Assembly: GCF_947494755.1 (NCBI RefSeq)
Contig: NZ_CANLVZ010000001.1
Coordinates: 310,001 to 374,000, forward strand
From: an uncultured Tateyamaria sp.
GTDB lineage: Bacteria > Pseudomonadota > Alphaproteobacteria > Rhodobacterales > Rhodobacteraceae
Length of the DNA: 64,000 nt
Direction: 5' to 3'
A program made the position numbers and the translations under genes. The notes under the pieces are model-generated. The model had not been told where the DNA came from and searched no databases. It saw nothing but the letters and a program-made list of their open reading frames with translations. This document shows positions 48,382 through 57,769 of the stretch, in pieces; positions within the stretch are counted from its first letter, which is position 1; every line of letters begins with the position of its first letter.

Positions 48382-49362
48382 TTAATTGCCGTGGATTTGA
48401 TCGGCAGGGATATCAGCACCTGCATTATCGATGAACCACTGGGCGGCACCGGGGTGCCACGCAATCACGCCGCCATTCTTGTTCCAGTTTTCGGGCAAGG
48501 TGGAGCGCGCCGCCTTGTGGATGTTCATCATCCGCTCGTTGTCGGACATGATGATGTCCACGACCGCGTTGACCATGCTGTCGGGCAGATCGCAATTGGC
48601 GATGGCAAAGTTCCACATCGACACCGACCGCGCGTCACTTTCCAGCGTCGAATAGGTGCTGGCCGCGATATCGAAAGGGGCGACGGGGAAGGCCTCCATG
48701 ATGGTCGCCTGCTCGGCTTCGGTGAACTCAATGATGTTCACATCCGTCTGCACCTCAAGCTGGCTGACCGCAGGGACCGGCACACCGGCGGCAAAAGCGA
48801 TCACGTCGATCAAACCATCCTGAAGCTGGCCACCAAGGTCGCTCCACGATCCGTTGCGACGCTCAAACTCGACGCCCAATGTCTCCATCATGCGCGGGAA
48901 ATACGTGTCCGAGGTGGAGCCTGCGGGGCCAAACCCGATCCGCGATCCTGCCGGGATATCCGCAATGGTGGTGATGCCGGATGAGGACAGCGCGGTCACG
49001 GAAAACGGCGTCTGATACATCGGGAACATCGCGCAGGCATTCGTCATCTCAAGGCCAGGCGCGATCGGGCTGAGGCCCGCAATCGCTTCGGCTGCGGGGC
49101 CCATGGTTGTCATGCCGAACTGCGCGTCACCTGTGTGCACGAGCGCCATATTCTGACCCGGACCGCCCGTGACTTCGCCGCCACCGGTCAGCCCCAACTC
49201 TTCGGCCACCAGATTGGCCCAGCCGGAGCCGTAAGCGAAATACGTACCACCCTGCGATGCGGTGGCCACGGTAAAGCTCTCTGGCCAGCCTGTCCGATCT
49301 TCCTGGGCAAATGCTGTTGTTGCGACGAGTGCGGATGCCGCAAAGGTTGCAGTCCACTTCAT
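48382..49362 (-). CDS. TAXI-family TRAP transporter solute-binding protein
   Basis: 326 residues from the ATG at 49362, with GGAGG 8 bases upstream; a GTG at 49377 lies inside that ribosome site. Signal peptide MKWTATFAASALVATTAFAQ. FTVATASQGGTYFAYGSGWANLVAE is the TAXI signature, then GGPGQNMALVHTGDAQFGMTTMGPAAEA and RIGFGPAGSTSDTYFPRMME. Periplasmic binding protein for the fused permease downstream. Ligand unknown; TAXI proteins bind glutamate, 2-oxoglutarate or related acids. Confidence 0.93.
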   Translation of the reverse strand: MKWTATFAASALVATTAFAQEDRTGWPESFTVATASQGGTYFAYGSGWANLVAEELGLTGGGEVTGGPGQNMALVHTGDAQFGMTTMGPAAEAIAGLSPIAPGLEMTNACAMFPMYQTPFSVTALSSSGITTIADIPAGSRIGFGPAGSTSDTYFPRMMETLGVEFERRNGSWSDLGGQLQDGLIDVIAFAAGVPVPAVSQLEVQTDVNIIEFTEAEQATIMEAFPVAPFDIAASTYSTLESDARSVSMWNFAIANCDLPDSMVNAVVDIIMSDNERMMNIHKAARSTLPENWNKNGGVIAWHPGAAQWFIDNAGADIPADQIHGN

Positions 49363-49471
49363 AGATGTATCCTCCACTGATGTTGGCCCGGTCCTTGCTG
49401 GATCAGTGCATGTTGATCGGGACGTCCGAAGACGCCTTGTGCGACCTTACGTAAGCGGCGAACGGAAATTC

Positions 49472-50371
49472 TCAACGAATACCCCTCTTTTTTTGTAAGG
49501 CTTGCGCGTCTTGCGGGTCAAACTGCGCGGTCAGCAGGTCCAGGCGTCGCCCTGCAAAGTCTTCGGTCCGCGTCACCAGCATAAGCGAGCGGTGGATCGT
49601 GCCCGGTGCTGCAAACTCCACCAGATCGCCAGCGCCATAGCGCCGGACGTCCGGGGCAGGCAGCAAGGTAAAACCAAGGCCCGCCTTAACACAGCCCATG
49701 ATCGCTTCGAGGTTGTCGAGTACGATGGTGGGCGCGTCGGCGGGGCGCGCGTTGGACGGCATGGCATCCGCGATCAACTGACCAATGCCTGTTTGCGGCA
49801 TGAAGTGAAAGAACGGCGTATGGGTCATCAGCCCCTCAAGCCCGCCACCTGCAATGCGCGCCGCAGCTGCAAACACAAAGGGTTCGCGGCGCAATTCCAC
49901 TTCGCGCAGCCCTTGCACATATCCGGTGGTGCCCGTCACAACGGCCGCATCAAGGCCCCCGGTCAGCACCTTTTCCTGCAGCGCCTTGGACAGCCCGGTT
50001 TCAAAGGCGAATGTGGCGCGCCTCATACTGGCTTGGGTGTTTTTCAAAAAGCTGGGCAGCAGGCGCGCGGCGGCCGAGGTGACAAAGCCGACGCGGAAAT
50101 GCCCCACCAGATCGTCGTCCTGCACACATAGATCACGCAGCGCATCTTCGCACGCGATCACTCCCTCGGCTTTGTCCACAACAGCCCGGCCCATCGGCGT
50201 CAGGCGCGGGGGTCTGACCGAGCGGTCAAAGAGCTGCACGCCCAACTCCACCTCAAGCGCCTTCATCTGCATCGACAGCGCTGAAAGGGTCATGTTCAGT
50301 TGCTCGGACGCTTTCAGGAACGAACCGACTTTTGCGATCTTGAGAAGGCTTCTGAGGGCGCGCGTTTGCAT
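49472..50371 (-). CDS. LysR-family transcriptional regulator
   Basis: 299 residues. N-terminal helix-turn-helix ALRSLLKIAKVGSFLKASEQLNMTLSALSMQMKALEVELGVQLFDRS, then an effector-binding domain (VGFVTSAAARLLPSFL, DAAVVTGT, ETGLSKALQEKVL). Divergent from the acyl-CoA dehydrogenase and 109 bases upstream of the TAXI gene on its own strand, so it can control either. A TTCAG-N5-CTGAA inverted repeat lies 2 bases before its start codon, suggesting self-control. C terminus ends KKRGIR. Confidence 0.93.
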   Translation of the reverse strand: MQTRALRSLLKIAKVGSFLKASEQLNMTLSALSMQMKALEVELGVQLFDRSVRPPRLTPMGRAVVDKAEGVIACEDALRDLCVQDDDLVGHFRVGFVTSAAARLLPSFLKNTQASMRRATFAFETGLSKALQEKVLTGGLDAAVVTGTTGYVQGLREVELRREPFVFAAAARIAGGGLEGLMTHTPFFHFMPQTGIGQLIADAMPSNARPADAPTIVLDNLEAIMGCVKAGLGFTLLPAPDVRRYGAGDLVEFAAPGTIHRSLMLVTRTEDFAGRRLDLLTAQFDPQDAQALQKKRGIR

Positions 50372-50373
50372 TC

Positions 50374-50388
50374 TTCAGTTATCCTGAA
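50374..50388. promoter_or_regulatory. LysR-type operator (T-N11-A) between LysR and acyl-CoA dehydrogenase genes
   Basis: TTCAGTTATCCTGAA: 5-base arms with a 5-base spacer containing T-N11-A, in an AT-rich 95-base divergent gap. It touches the LysR start region. Confidence 0.5.
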
Positions 50389-50466
50389 TTTGATGTTCAT
50401 TTTTATTCCGTTGAGTTGAAGAAATCCAGGGGTAAACTTGAGCCGACCCCATTCGGAGTATGGACC

Positions 50467-51684
50467 ATGACACATCCCGCCGTCGCCGCCGCCAGAGACT
50501 TGGCCCCGGCCTTTGCGCGCCGCGCCGCCATTTGGGACACCGAACGACGTTATTGCTGGGACAACGTGGCCGATCTGGTGGATGCGCGCATCATGGGCAT
50601 GAGCATCCCGGCGGAACATGGCGGTCTGGGGGCCAGCTATCTTGATGTGGTGCAGGTTGTCGAAGAGGTGGCCAAGGCCTGTACATTGACCGCCCGAGTG
50701 ATTGTCGAGGCGAACATGGGTGCGATCGGCGCGGTCATGGCCTATGGCACCGACGCGCAAAAAGCGTTCTGCGCGCCCATCGTGTTGGCGGGCGACAAAC
50801 CAGCCATTTGCATCACCGAGCCGGACGCCGGAAGTGCCGCGACCGACATGCGCACCACAGCCCGCAAACGCGGCGACACCTATGTGATCAATGGCACGAA
50901 ACACTGGATCACGGGGGGAGGCGTGTCCAAGCTCCATCTCGTTTTTGCCCGCGTTCAGGATGAGGCGGGCCATGATCAGGGCATCGGCGGGTTTATCGTG
51001 CATGTGGACGCCGACAGGGGGGGCATGCCTGACGGGTTCAGGATCACGGGTCGCGAACGCACGATGGGCCTGTGCGGTATGCCCGAGGCGACGTTGGTGT
51101 TCGACAACCTCGTGATCGACGCGGAATGGGCGCTTGTGCCGCCCTCTGGCTTTCGCGGCGGATTTGCCGATCTGATGAATGCCTATAACGCGCAGCGCGT
51201 GGGCGCAGGCACCATCGCGATGGGCGTGGCGGCGGGCGCTTATGAGCGGGCCAGAGATTACCTGCTCGCGCGGCACCAGTTTGGCCGTCCGCTTGCGGAA
51301 TTTCAGGGCCTGCAATGGATGCTGGCGGATATGGACACGCAGATCACCGCCGCGCGCCTGATGCTGCATGATGCGGCGGCCTCACGTGGGCCAAATGGCA
51401 GCCAGTTCCCCGATATGACACGCGCGGCGCGGGCGAAGCTGTTCGCGTCCGAGATGGGCATCAAGGTCGTGAACGACGCGCTTCAGATGTTCGGGGCGCG
51501 CGGTTACGGCAGCGATGAACCGCTTGAACGGATGTACCGCGACGTGCGCATGTTCACCATCGGCGGCGGCACCGCGCAAATCCTGCGCACCCAGATCGCG
51601 GGCGCGGCCCTTGGAATCAAGACGCCGCAAACCCGCGATGGGTACGCATCGCCCCCTGCGATGCACCTGCACGCAGCCGAGTAG
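50467..51684 (+). CDS. Acyl-CoA dehydrogenase
   Basis: 405 residues from the ATG at 50467; in-frame TTG at 50416 lies in the operator region. GMSIPAEHGGLGASYLDVVQVVEEVA, CITEPDAGSAATDMRTTA (FAD loop), KHWITGGGVSKLHLVFAR, TMGLCGMPEATLVFDNLVI, QRVGAGTIAMGVAAGAYERARDYLLARHQFGRPLAEFQGLQWMLADM and the C-terminal DALQMFGARGYGSDEPLERMYRDVRMFTIGGGTAQILRTQIA with the catalytic-base region (here YGSDEP...MYRD). Alpha,beta-dehydrogenation of acyl-CoA; exact chain not readable. Divergent from LysR. Confidence 0.93.
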   Translation: MTHPAVAAARDLAPAFARRAAIWDTERRYCWDNVADLVDARIMGMSIPAEHGGLGASYLDVVQVVEEVAKACTLTARVIVEANMGAIGAVMAYGTDAQKAFCAPIVLAGDKPAICITEPDAGSAATDMRTTARKRGDTYVINGTKHWITGGGVSKLHLVFARVQDEAGHDQGIGGFIVHVDADRGGMPDGFRITGRERTMGLCGMPEATLVFDNLVIDAEWALVPPSGFRGGFADLMNAYNAQRVGAGTIAMGVAAGAYERARDYLLARHQFGRPLAEFQGLQWMLADMDTQITAARLMLHDAAASRGPNGSQFPDMTRAARAKLFASEMGIKVVNDALQMFGARGYGSDEPLERMYRDVRMFTIGGGTAQILRTQIAGAALGIKTPQTRDGYASPPAMHLHAAE

Positions 51685-51686
51685 TT

Positions 51687-52568
51687 TTACAGCAACCCGT
51701 CGGGCATTTTCTGCTCGGCCGCGGTGTTGGCGCGGCGGAAATAGAGCGTCACAAGCGTCGACACGATCACGATGAACAGCGAATAAAGCACCGGCACCGC
51801 GTTCACCGCCTGTTGCTCAGCACCCGAGAAAGTGAAGGCGACGATGGCGATGGCGAGCGGTCCGTTCTGAATGCCCGTCTCAAGCCCCACAGTGCGCGCA
51901 TTGCGCGGATGCAAACGCAGCGCCTTGGCAAACAGATAGCCCACCGTGATCCCGATCAGCCCAAGCGCGATGGACGCCGCATAAGTCGCCCACCCCGTCT
52001 CCATCAGGAACGCGAAATTGCGCGGGATCCAGGACACGATCAGGAACGCGATAAAGAAAACGGCCAGCAGTGAGCCCATGAATTCGGTCACCGCGCCCAC
52101 ATTCGCGTTCAGTTTGCGCAGCACCATGCCAATCGCCACAGGCACGAGCAGCAGGATCAGAGTCGCAATGATGTTTTCGCGCGGGATGTCGACATCCAGC
52201 GCGCCGGCATAGACCACCAGCACGATGGGAATCAGTACTACGCCAAACACTGTCGAGGTGACCGTCATGAGGACCGACAGCGCGAGGTTGCCCTTGGAAA
52301 AATAGGTAAAGATGTTGGAGGTCGTGCCGCCGGGCATGCAGGACATGATTAGGATGCCGATCTTGATCGGGTCCGACACCGGCAGGGTAAGGGCCAGAAA
52401 AAAGCCAATGAGCGGCATCGCCCCGTATTGCGACGCCACCCCGATCATCAGCCCATAGGGCCGTTTGAGCGCAAGGATGAAATCGCGCGGCGTCAGCGAC
52501 GCCCCCATGCCAAGCATGATCACAAAGATCATGAGCGCGAGAATTGCCTGTTCGAATTGTCCGACCAT
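51687..52568 (-). CDS. Bile acid:sodium symporter (BASS) family transporter
   Basis: 293 residues, about 9-10 membrane helices. GMGASLTPRDFILALKRPYGLMIGVASQYGAMPLIGF and LIMSCMPGGTTSNIFTYFSKGNLALSVLMTVTSTVFGVVLIP hold the SCMPGGTTSN motif, and VGLETGIQNGPLAIAI is the second crossover motif typical of BASS. Na+-coupled uptake of organic acids; bacterial members take up pantoate, 2-keto acids or bile acids. Stop is 2 bases from the convergent acyl-CoA dehydrogenase stop; it follows the acyl-CoA ligase by 27 bases and shares its operon. Confidence 0.9.
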   Translation of the reverse strand: MVGQFEQAILALMIFVIMLGMGASLTPRDFILALKRPYGLMIGVASQYGAMPLIGFFLALTLPVSDPIKIGILIMSCMPGGTTSNIFTYFSKGNLALSVLMTVTSTVFGVVLIPIVLVVYAGALDVDIPRENIIATLILLLVPVAIGMVLRKLNANVGAVTEFMGSLLAVFFIAFLIVSWIPRNFAFLMETGWATYAASIALGLIGITVGYLFAKALRLHPRNARTVGLETGIQNGPLAIAIVAFTFSGAEQQAVNAVPVLYSLFIVIVSTLVTLYFRRANTAAEQKMPDGLL

Positions 52569-52595
52569 GTCGAGATCTACCTGTTGAGAGTGTTC

Positions 52596-54317
52596 TTAGG
52601 ACGCAGCGCGTGTGGCTGTGTCGGGCTGGCGCAGATCCTTGCGCAGGATCTTACCCACGTTGGATTTCGGCAGATCGTCACGGAATTCGACGGTCTTGGG
52701 CACCTTGTAGGCGGTCAGATGCTCTTTGCAGTAGGCGCGGATGGCTTCGGGGCTGAGTGTGGCGTCGTGCACCACCACGAAGGCTTTGACCGCCTCGCCG
52801 GAGGCCCCATCAGGCACCCCGATCACAGCCGCTTCCATGATGCCGGGATGGCGGGCCAGACAATCCTCGATCTCGTTTGGATAGACGTTGAACCCCGAGA
52901 CGAGCACCATGTCTTTCTTGCGATCCACGATGGAGAAATAGCCGTCCTTGTCCATGATCCCGATGTCACCGGTCAGCAGCCAATCATCGCGCATGGTCTT
53001 TGCGGTCTCATCCGGGCGGTTCCAATAGCCCTTCATGATCTGCGGGCCGCGTGCGGCCAGTTCGCCAGCCTCGCCCTGGAGGACCTCATTGCCGGCCTCA
53101 TCCACGCAGCGCACCTCGGTCGAAGGCACGGGGATCCCGATGGAGTTCGCACGCGTCTTGCCAAGCGGGTTGAAGGTGATCACGGGCGAGGATTCCGTCA
53201 GCCCGTATCCTTCAAGCACCGGCTTGCCCGTCACCTCCTGCCATCGCTCTGCGACCGAGCTTTGCAGGGCCATGCCGCCGGAGGACGCAAATTTGAGCGA
53301 TTTGGGCGGCGTGTCCTGAAACCAGACCTCGTTGGTGAGCCCGTTGAACAGCGTGTTCACACCGCTCATCCAGGTGATCGGGTAGTTTTCAAAGGCGCGC
53401 TTGAGGTTGCTGAGGGGGCGCGGGTTGGGGATCAGAATGTTGCGCGCCCCGAGGTAGTAAAACCCAAGCAGGTTCACAGTGAACGCAAATATATGATAAA
53501 GAGGCAGGGCCGTCAGCGCCGTCTCATTGCCTTTCTCGACGCCGCTGATCATCTCCATGGTCTGTTCCATGTTCATCATCAGGTTGGCATGGGTCAGCAT
53601 CGCGCCCTTGGCCACACCTGTCGTGCCGCCGGTATATTGCAGGCACGCGATATCCTCCGGCGACAGGGCCGCGCGGTAGCTTTCGACCGCGATGCTGTTG
53701 CGCTTGCTGTACTGATGGCCTGCCGCGATGGCGTCCGGCAGGCGGATATGGGGCAGGGTGATCGGGGCCAGTGTGCGGTCCCAGTGCTTTTGCACCAGCC
53801 GCACGATGCCGCGTGGCATGGCGGGGAAGAACTCGGCCACTTGCGTCACGATGACGTTGGGTATGGGATGCCCCTTCAGGGCTTTGGTCAGCTTTTCGGC
53901 AAAGATGTCCACGACGATCAGCGCCTGCGGATCGGAGTCCGCAAACTGGTGGGCCATCTCCTCGGCTGTATACAGCGGATTGACGTTCACCACGACGCAT
54001 CCGGCCTTGAGGATCGCAAAGGCCACAACCGGGAAGGATAACCCGTTGGGCATCTGAACCGCCACCCGGTCGCCCCGTTTCAGCCCTGCCGTTTCGCGCA
54101 GGTACACTGCCAGCCCGTCCGACATCTCGTCCACTTGGGCAAAGCTGAGGGTGCCGTTCATCCCGTTGGGCAAACAGGCGGTAAAGGCAGGCCGGTCTTT
54201 GTAGAGGTTGGATACCGCGCTGACCATGTCGCCAATGGTGCGATACTGTGCGGTCGCAATCTCAGTGCGCATGGACGGGTCATAAAACGCGGTCCATGGA
54301 TGGTGTGATTGGCTCAT
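52596..54317 (-). CDS. fadD: Long-chain fatty acid-CoA ligase
   Basis: 573 residues from the ATG at 54317. LQYTGGTTGVAKGAMLTHANL (A3), GYGLTESSPVITFNPLG (A5), WLLTGDIGIMDKDGYFSIVDRKKDMVLVSGFNVYPNEIEDCLARHPG (A7-A8, FadD-type GFNVYP) and SNVGKILRKDLR with catalytic Lys. The VSGFNVYPNEIE linker is that of FadD. Activates fatty acids for beta-oxidation with the nearby acyl-CoA dehydrogenase. An earlier start at 54371 has no ribosome site. Divergent from ugpB across a 336-base gap. Confidence 0.92.
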   Translation of the reverse strand: MSQSHHPWTAFYDPSMRTEIATAQYRTIGDMVSAVSNLYKDRPAFTACLPNGMNGTLSFAQVDEMSDGLAVYLRETAGLKRGDRVAVQMPNGLSFPVVAFAILKAGCVVVNVNPLYTAEEMAHQFADSDPQALIVVDIFAEKLTKALKGHPIPNVIVTQVAEFFPAMPRGIVRLVQKHWDRTLAPITLPHIRLPDAIAAGHQYSKRNSIAVESYRAALSPEDIACLQYTGGTTGVAKGAMLTHANLMMNMEQTMEMISGVEKGNETALTALPLYHIFAFTVNLLGFYYLGARNILIPNPRPLSNLKRAFENYPITWMSGVNTLFNGLTNEVWFQDTPPKSLKFASSGGMALQSSVAERWQEVTGKPVLEGYGLTESSPVITFNPLGKTRANSIGIPVPSTEVRCVDEAGNEVLQGEAGELAARGPQIMKGYWNRPDETAKTMRDDWLLTGDIGIMDKDGYFSIVDRKKDMVLVSGFNVYPNEIEDCLARHPGIMEAAVIGVPDGASGEAVKAFVVVHDATLSPEAIRAYCKEHLTAYKVPKTVEFRDDLPKSNVGKILRKDLRQPDTATRAAS

Positions 54318-54553
54318 AATCCCTCCCGAGAATCTTCGTCCACAAAACAGCCGTTTGGTCCGTATATTCAAAACTTTCGCAGATGCGACTGTTACTCGTG
54401 GTCACATGTGCGTCCCGTACCGATTTTTCGCATGCCGCAAGAAGGGGCACTCGCCTCATCTGACGCAATAAAACGGTGTTTGTCGTGCTGCGCGCCTTTT
54501 CCCGCCGCCCTCATCGAACGGTCACCAGCGCAATTATGAGCCAACTTGAGTTT

Positions 54554-54571
54554 TTGTCGCATGCGTGTCAG
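54554..54571 (+). promoter_or_regulatory. Possible Pho box upstream of ugpB
   Basis: TTGTCGC-ATGC-GTGTCAG: two TGTC-containing 7-mers at the 11-base pitch of Pho boxes (consensus CTGTCAT), matching 4 and 5 of 7. It lies 83 bases before the ugpB ATG in the 336-base fadD/ugpB gap (54318-54653); the rest of the gap has no other feature I can support. Confidence 0.35.
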
Positions 54572-54653
54572 GTTTTGTAGGTCAAAAGCGCGTGCCGACA
54601 CGAACGTACGGCAACCGATGGCAACGCACCAGTACCGGTGCATGGGAGGAACA

Positions 54654-55967
54654 ATGAAAAGATCACTGCTCGGCGGCCTTGCCGCATCCACCGCAATTCT
54701 GTTTCCAATGATTGCTTCGGCGCAGACCGAGGTCCAATTCTGGCACGCCTTCACAGGCCGTCTTGGCGAGTTGGTCAAGGCCCAGGTCGAAGAGTTTAAC
54801 GCCAGCCAAAGCGACTATGTCGTCGTCGAAAGCCACAAGGGCAACTATTCCGAAACGCTGAACGCAGGGATTGCCGCATTTCGTGCGGGCGAGCAGCCCC
54901 ATATCCTGATGGTGTTCGAGGTCGGCACAGCCACGATGATGGCCGCGGGTGGTGCGATCAAGCCTGTGCATGAAGTGATGGCTCAAAGCGGTGCCGAGTT
55001 CGATCCCGACGCATATATCGGAGCCGTCAAGGGGTATTACACCTCGACCGATGGTGAGATGCTATCGCTGCCCTTCAACTCCTCTACCCCTGTTTTGTGG
55101 GTGAACCGGGACGCGATGCAGGAAGCGGGCGTTGATCCCGACACGGACCTCTCCACATGGCAGAATGTGGGCGCGGTTCTGGACCAGTTGAAAGAGGGCG
55201 GCGAAGAGTGCGGCCTTGTCACCGCATGGCAAAGCTGGATCCACCTCGAAAACTTCTCGGCCTATCATGATGTGCCGTTTGCAACGCAGGACAACGGCTT
55301 TGCCGGTCTCGACACTGAGTTGGCCTTGAACGGTCCGGCGCAGATTGCGCACCTGACGGCGATGGGCGAGTGGGCACAGGACGGCAAGTTCATCTATACC
55401 GGTCGGCGTAATGAGGGCGGTGCAAACTTCCGCGCAGGTGAATGCGCGCTCTTTACCGAAAGTTCGGCAGGCTATGCGGGCATCAGTTCCGAAGCCGAGT
55501 TCGAATTTGACGTGCGCCCCTTGCCCTATTGGGAAGGGGTCGGCAACGCGCCGCAAAACACCATCATCGGCGGGGCCTCGCTCTGGGTGATGGAGGGGCA
55601 TGAAGACGCGGAATACAAAGGCGTCGGTGAATTCCTCAGCTTCCTGTCCTCGTCCGATGTGCAGGCGTCGTGGCACCAGAACACCGGCTATCTGCCCATC
55701 ACCGCCGAAGCGGGTGTGGCGACCCGTGCCGCCGGTTTCTATGAGCAGAACCCCGGCACGGACATCGCTGTGATCCAGATGACGGCCAAGGAACCGACAG
55801 CCAATTCCAAAGGTCTGCGCCTTGGGTCTTTCGATCAGATCCGTGGCATCATCGACGAAGAGCTGGAAGGCATCTGGGCGGGTGACAAGACCGCGCAAGA
55901 GGCGATGGACAGCGCCAAGGAACGTGGCGACGCGCTGTTGCGCCGCTTTGAAGCCGCCAACCGCTAA
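54654..55967 (+). CDS. ugpB: sn-glycerol-3-phosphate ABC transporter, periplasmic binding protein
   Basis: 437 residues from the ATG at 54654, with GGGAGGA upstream. Signal peptide [24 protein letters not shown]. Mature text tracks E. coli UgpB closely as I remember it: [91 protein letters not shown] and [13 protein letters not shown]. Captures glycerol-3-phosphate and glycerophosphodiesters. A terminator hairpin follows at 55981-56011, before ugpA. An upstream in-frame reading from 54546 crosses the control region. Confidence 0.95.
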   Translation: MKRSLLGGLAASTAILFPMIASAQTEVQFWHAFTGRLGELVKAQVEEFNASQSDYVVVESHKGNYSETLNAGIAAFRAGEQPHILMVFEVGTATMMAAGGAIKPVHEVMAQSGAEFDPDAYIGAVKGYYTSTDGEMLSLPFNSSTPVLWVNRDAMQEAGVDPDTDLSTWQNVGAVLDQLKEGGEECGLVTAWQSWIHLENFSAYHDVPFATQDNGFAGLDTELALNGPAQIAHLTAMGEWAQDGKFIYTGRRNEGGANFRAGECALFTESSAGYAGISSEAEFEFDVRPLPYWEGVGNAPQNTIIGGASLWVMEGHEDAEYKGVGEFLSFLSSSDVQASWHQNTGYLPITAEAGVATRAAGFYEQNPGTDIAVIQMTAKEPTANSKGLRLGSFDQIRGIIDEELEGIWAGDKTAQEAMDSAKERGDALLRRFEAANR

Positions 55968-55980
55968 GCGGACGGCATAA

Positions 55981-56011
55981 GGGCGGGCCTGCATCGGGCC
56001 CGCCCGTTTTT
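55981..56011 (+). terminator. Intrinsic terminator between ugpB and ugpA
   Basis: GGGCGGGCC, 7-base loop, GGCCCGCCC, G, TTTTT. A perfect 9-bp GC stem 13 bases after the ugpB stop. Confidence 0.8.
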
Positions 56012-56026
56012 CTTGGGGGCAGTGAT

Positions 56027-56908
56027 ATGGAAAAGCGCGTCACGTTTCGCGGCTGGTGGTTGCCGGCGCTTTTGATTGCGCCCCAAGTTCTGATTTCGGC
56101 GGTGTTTTTCTTTTACCCGGCAGGGCAGGCGATCTGGCAGTCGCTTTTCATTCCGGACCCGTTCGGGCTGTCTTCGCAATTCGTGGGTCTGGGTAACTTT
56201 GAATTCCTGCTCAGCGACAAATTCTACCGCGCCTCGTTTGCGACGACGGCCGTCTTTTCCATTCTGGTCACGCTGTGTTCGATGATCCCGGCCCTGTTTC
56301 TGGCCGTGATCGCAGACCGGCTGATCAAAGGCTCGGGCGTCTATCGTACGCTGCTGATCTGGCCCTACGCGGTCGCCCCGGCGGTCGCAGGCGTGCTGTG
56401 GCTGTTCATGTTCAACACCCGCGTCGGCGTGGTGTCGTGGTATCTGGGCAATCTCGGCTATGATTGGAACCACGTGCTGAACGGGGGCGAAGCAATGGGG
56501 CTGGTTGTCGTCGCGTCGGCCTGGGGGCGGATCAGCTACAACTTCCTGTTCTTCTTTGCGGCCCTTCAGGCGGTCCCGAAATCGGTGATCGAGGCGGCAG
56601 CCATTGACGGCGCGCGGTTCTGGAAGCGGTTCTGGACCATTGTGCTGCCGCTGCTCTCACCCACGACATTCTTCCTGTTGGTCGTGAACGTCGTCTATTC
56701 TTTCTTTGAAACCTTTGGCGTGATCCACACCATCACCTCGGGCGGGCCACAACAATCGACCACCATTCTGGTCTACAAGGTCTTCTCGGACGGGTTCGTG
56801 GGGCAGGACCTTGGTTCTTCCTCGGCCCAGTCTGTGATCTTGCTGATCGTCGTGGGCCTGCTGACGGTGATCCAGTTCAAGTTCGTGGAAAAGCGGGTGC
56901 ATTACTGA
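56027..56908 (+). CDS. ugpA: sn-glycerol-3-phosphate ABC transporter permease UgpA
   Basis: 293 residues, six membrane helices. [31 protein letters not shown] at the start and the ABC-docking EAA loop [29 protein letters not shown]. First integral subunit of the Ugp importer. The stop overlaps the ugpE start by one base (TGATG). Preceded by GGGGGC at a weak ribosome site. Confidence 0.94.
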   Translation: MEKRVTFRGWWLPALLIAPQVLISAVFFFYPAGQAIWQSLFIPDPFGLSSQFVGLGNFEFLLSDKFYRASFATTAVFSILVTLCSMIPALFLAVIADRLIKGSGVYRTLLIWPYAVAPAVAGVLWLFMFNTRVGVVSWYLGNLGYDWNHVLNGGEAMGLVVVASAWGRISYNFLFFFAALQAVPKSVIEAAAIDGARFWKRFWTIVLPLLSPTTFFLLVVNVVYSFFETFGVIHTITSGGPQQSTTILVYKVFSDGFVGQDLGSSSAQSVILLIVVGLLTVIQFKFVEKRVHY

Positions 56909-57765
56909 TGGCGCGCGAAATACATGGGATGGTGGAAAAGCGCGGGGCCGGGCTGTGGCTGACCCATGTGTTCATGATCCTTGGCGTGCTGGTGATTTTC
57001 TTTCCGATCTGGCTGGCCTTTGTGGCCTCGACCGTCTCGCAACCCGAAATCGTGCGCCCACCCATGCCGCTGCTGCCGGGCGATAGGTTCTGGGAAAACT
57101 ATTCAGCGGCCCTGTTTTCAGGCGTCAACGTCCCGGTTGCCACGATGTTGTTCAACAGCCTCGTCATGGCCATCGGGATCGCGGTGGGCAAGATCGTGAT
57201 CTCGCTACTGTCCGCCTTTGCCATCGTCTATTTCCGCTTTCCGGGGCGGAACGTGTTTTTTTGGATGATCTTTCTGACGCTGATGCTGCCGGTCGAGGTG
57301 CGCATCGTGCCCACCTATGAAGTTGTAGCCGGGTTCGGGATGCTCAACAGCTATAGCGGGCTGATCTTTCCGCTGATTGCCTCGGCCACGGCCACCTTCC
57401 TGTTCCGCCAGTTTTTCCTGACGATCCCGGATGAGCTGGCAGAGGCCGCGCGTGTGGACGGTGCCCGCCCCATGCGGTTTTTCTGGGACATCGTGGTCCC
57501 GATGAGTCGGACAAACGTCGCGGCCCTGTTTGTGATCCTGTTCATCTATGGGTGGAACCAATATCTGTGGCCACTTTTGATCACCACGGACCCCGAAATG
57601 AACACCATCGTCATGGGCATCAAACAGATGTTCCCGTCAGGCGATGATGTCGCCGACTGGCCGGTGATCATGGCCACGTCCATCCTTGCGATGATCCCCC
57701 CGGTGATTGTCGTGGTCAGCATGCAACGGCTGTTTATTCGCGGCCTTGTGGACAGTGAGAAATAA
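56908..57765 (+). CDS. ugpE: sn-glycerol-3-phosphate ABC transporter permease UgpE
   Basis: 285 residues, six membrane helices. [15 protein letters not shown]-type helix ([20 protein letters not shown]) and EAA loop [27 protein letters not shown]; ends in [11 protein letters not shown]. Forms the channel with UgpA. 4-base gap to ugpC. Confidence 0.94.
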   Translation: MAREIHGMVEKRGAGLWLTHVFMILGVLVIFFPIWLAFVASTVSQPEIVRPPMPLLPGDRFWENYSAALFSGVNVPVATMLFNSLVMAIGIAVGKIVISLLSAFAIVYFRFPGRNVFFWMIFLTLMLPVEVRIVPTYEVVAGFGMLNSYSGLIFPLIASATATFLFRQFFLTIPDELAEAARVDGARPMRFFWDIVVPMSRTNVAALFVILFIYGWNQYLWPLLITTDPEMNTIVMGIKQMFPSGDDVADWPVIMATSILAMIPPVIVVVSMQRLFIRGLVDSEK

Positions 57766-57769
57766 CATC

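Noticed and set aside
52428-54041. 537-codon open frame opposite fadD
   Set aside because: Shadow frame; fadD has all AMP-ligase motifs in order.
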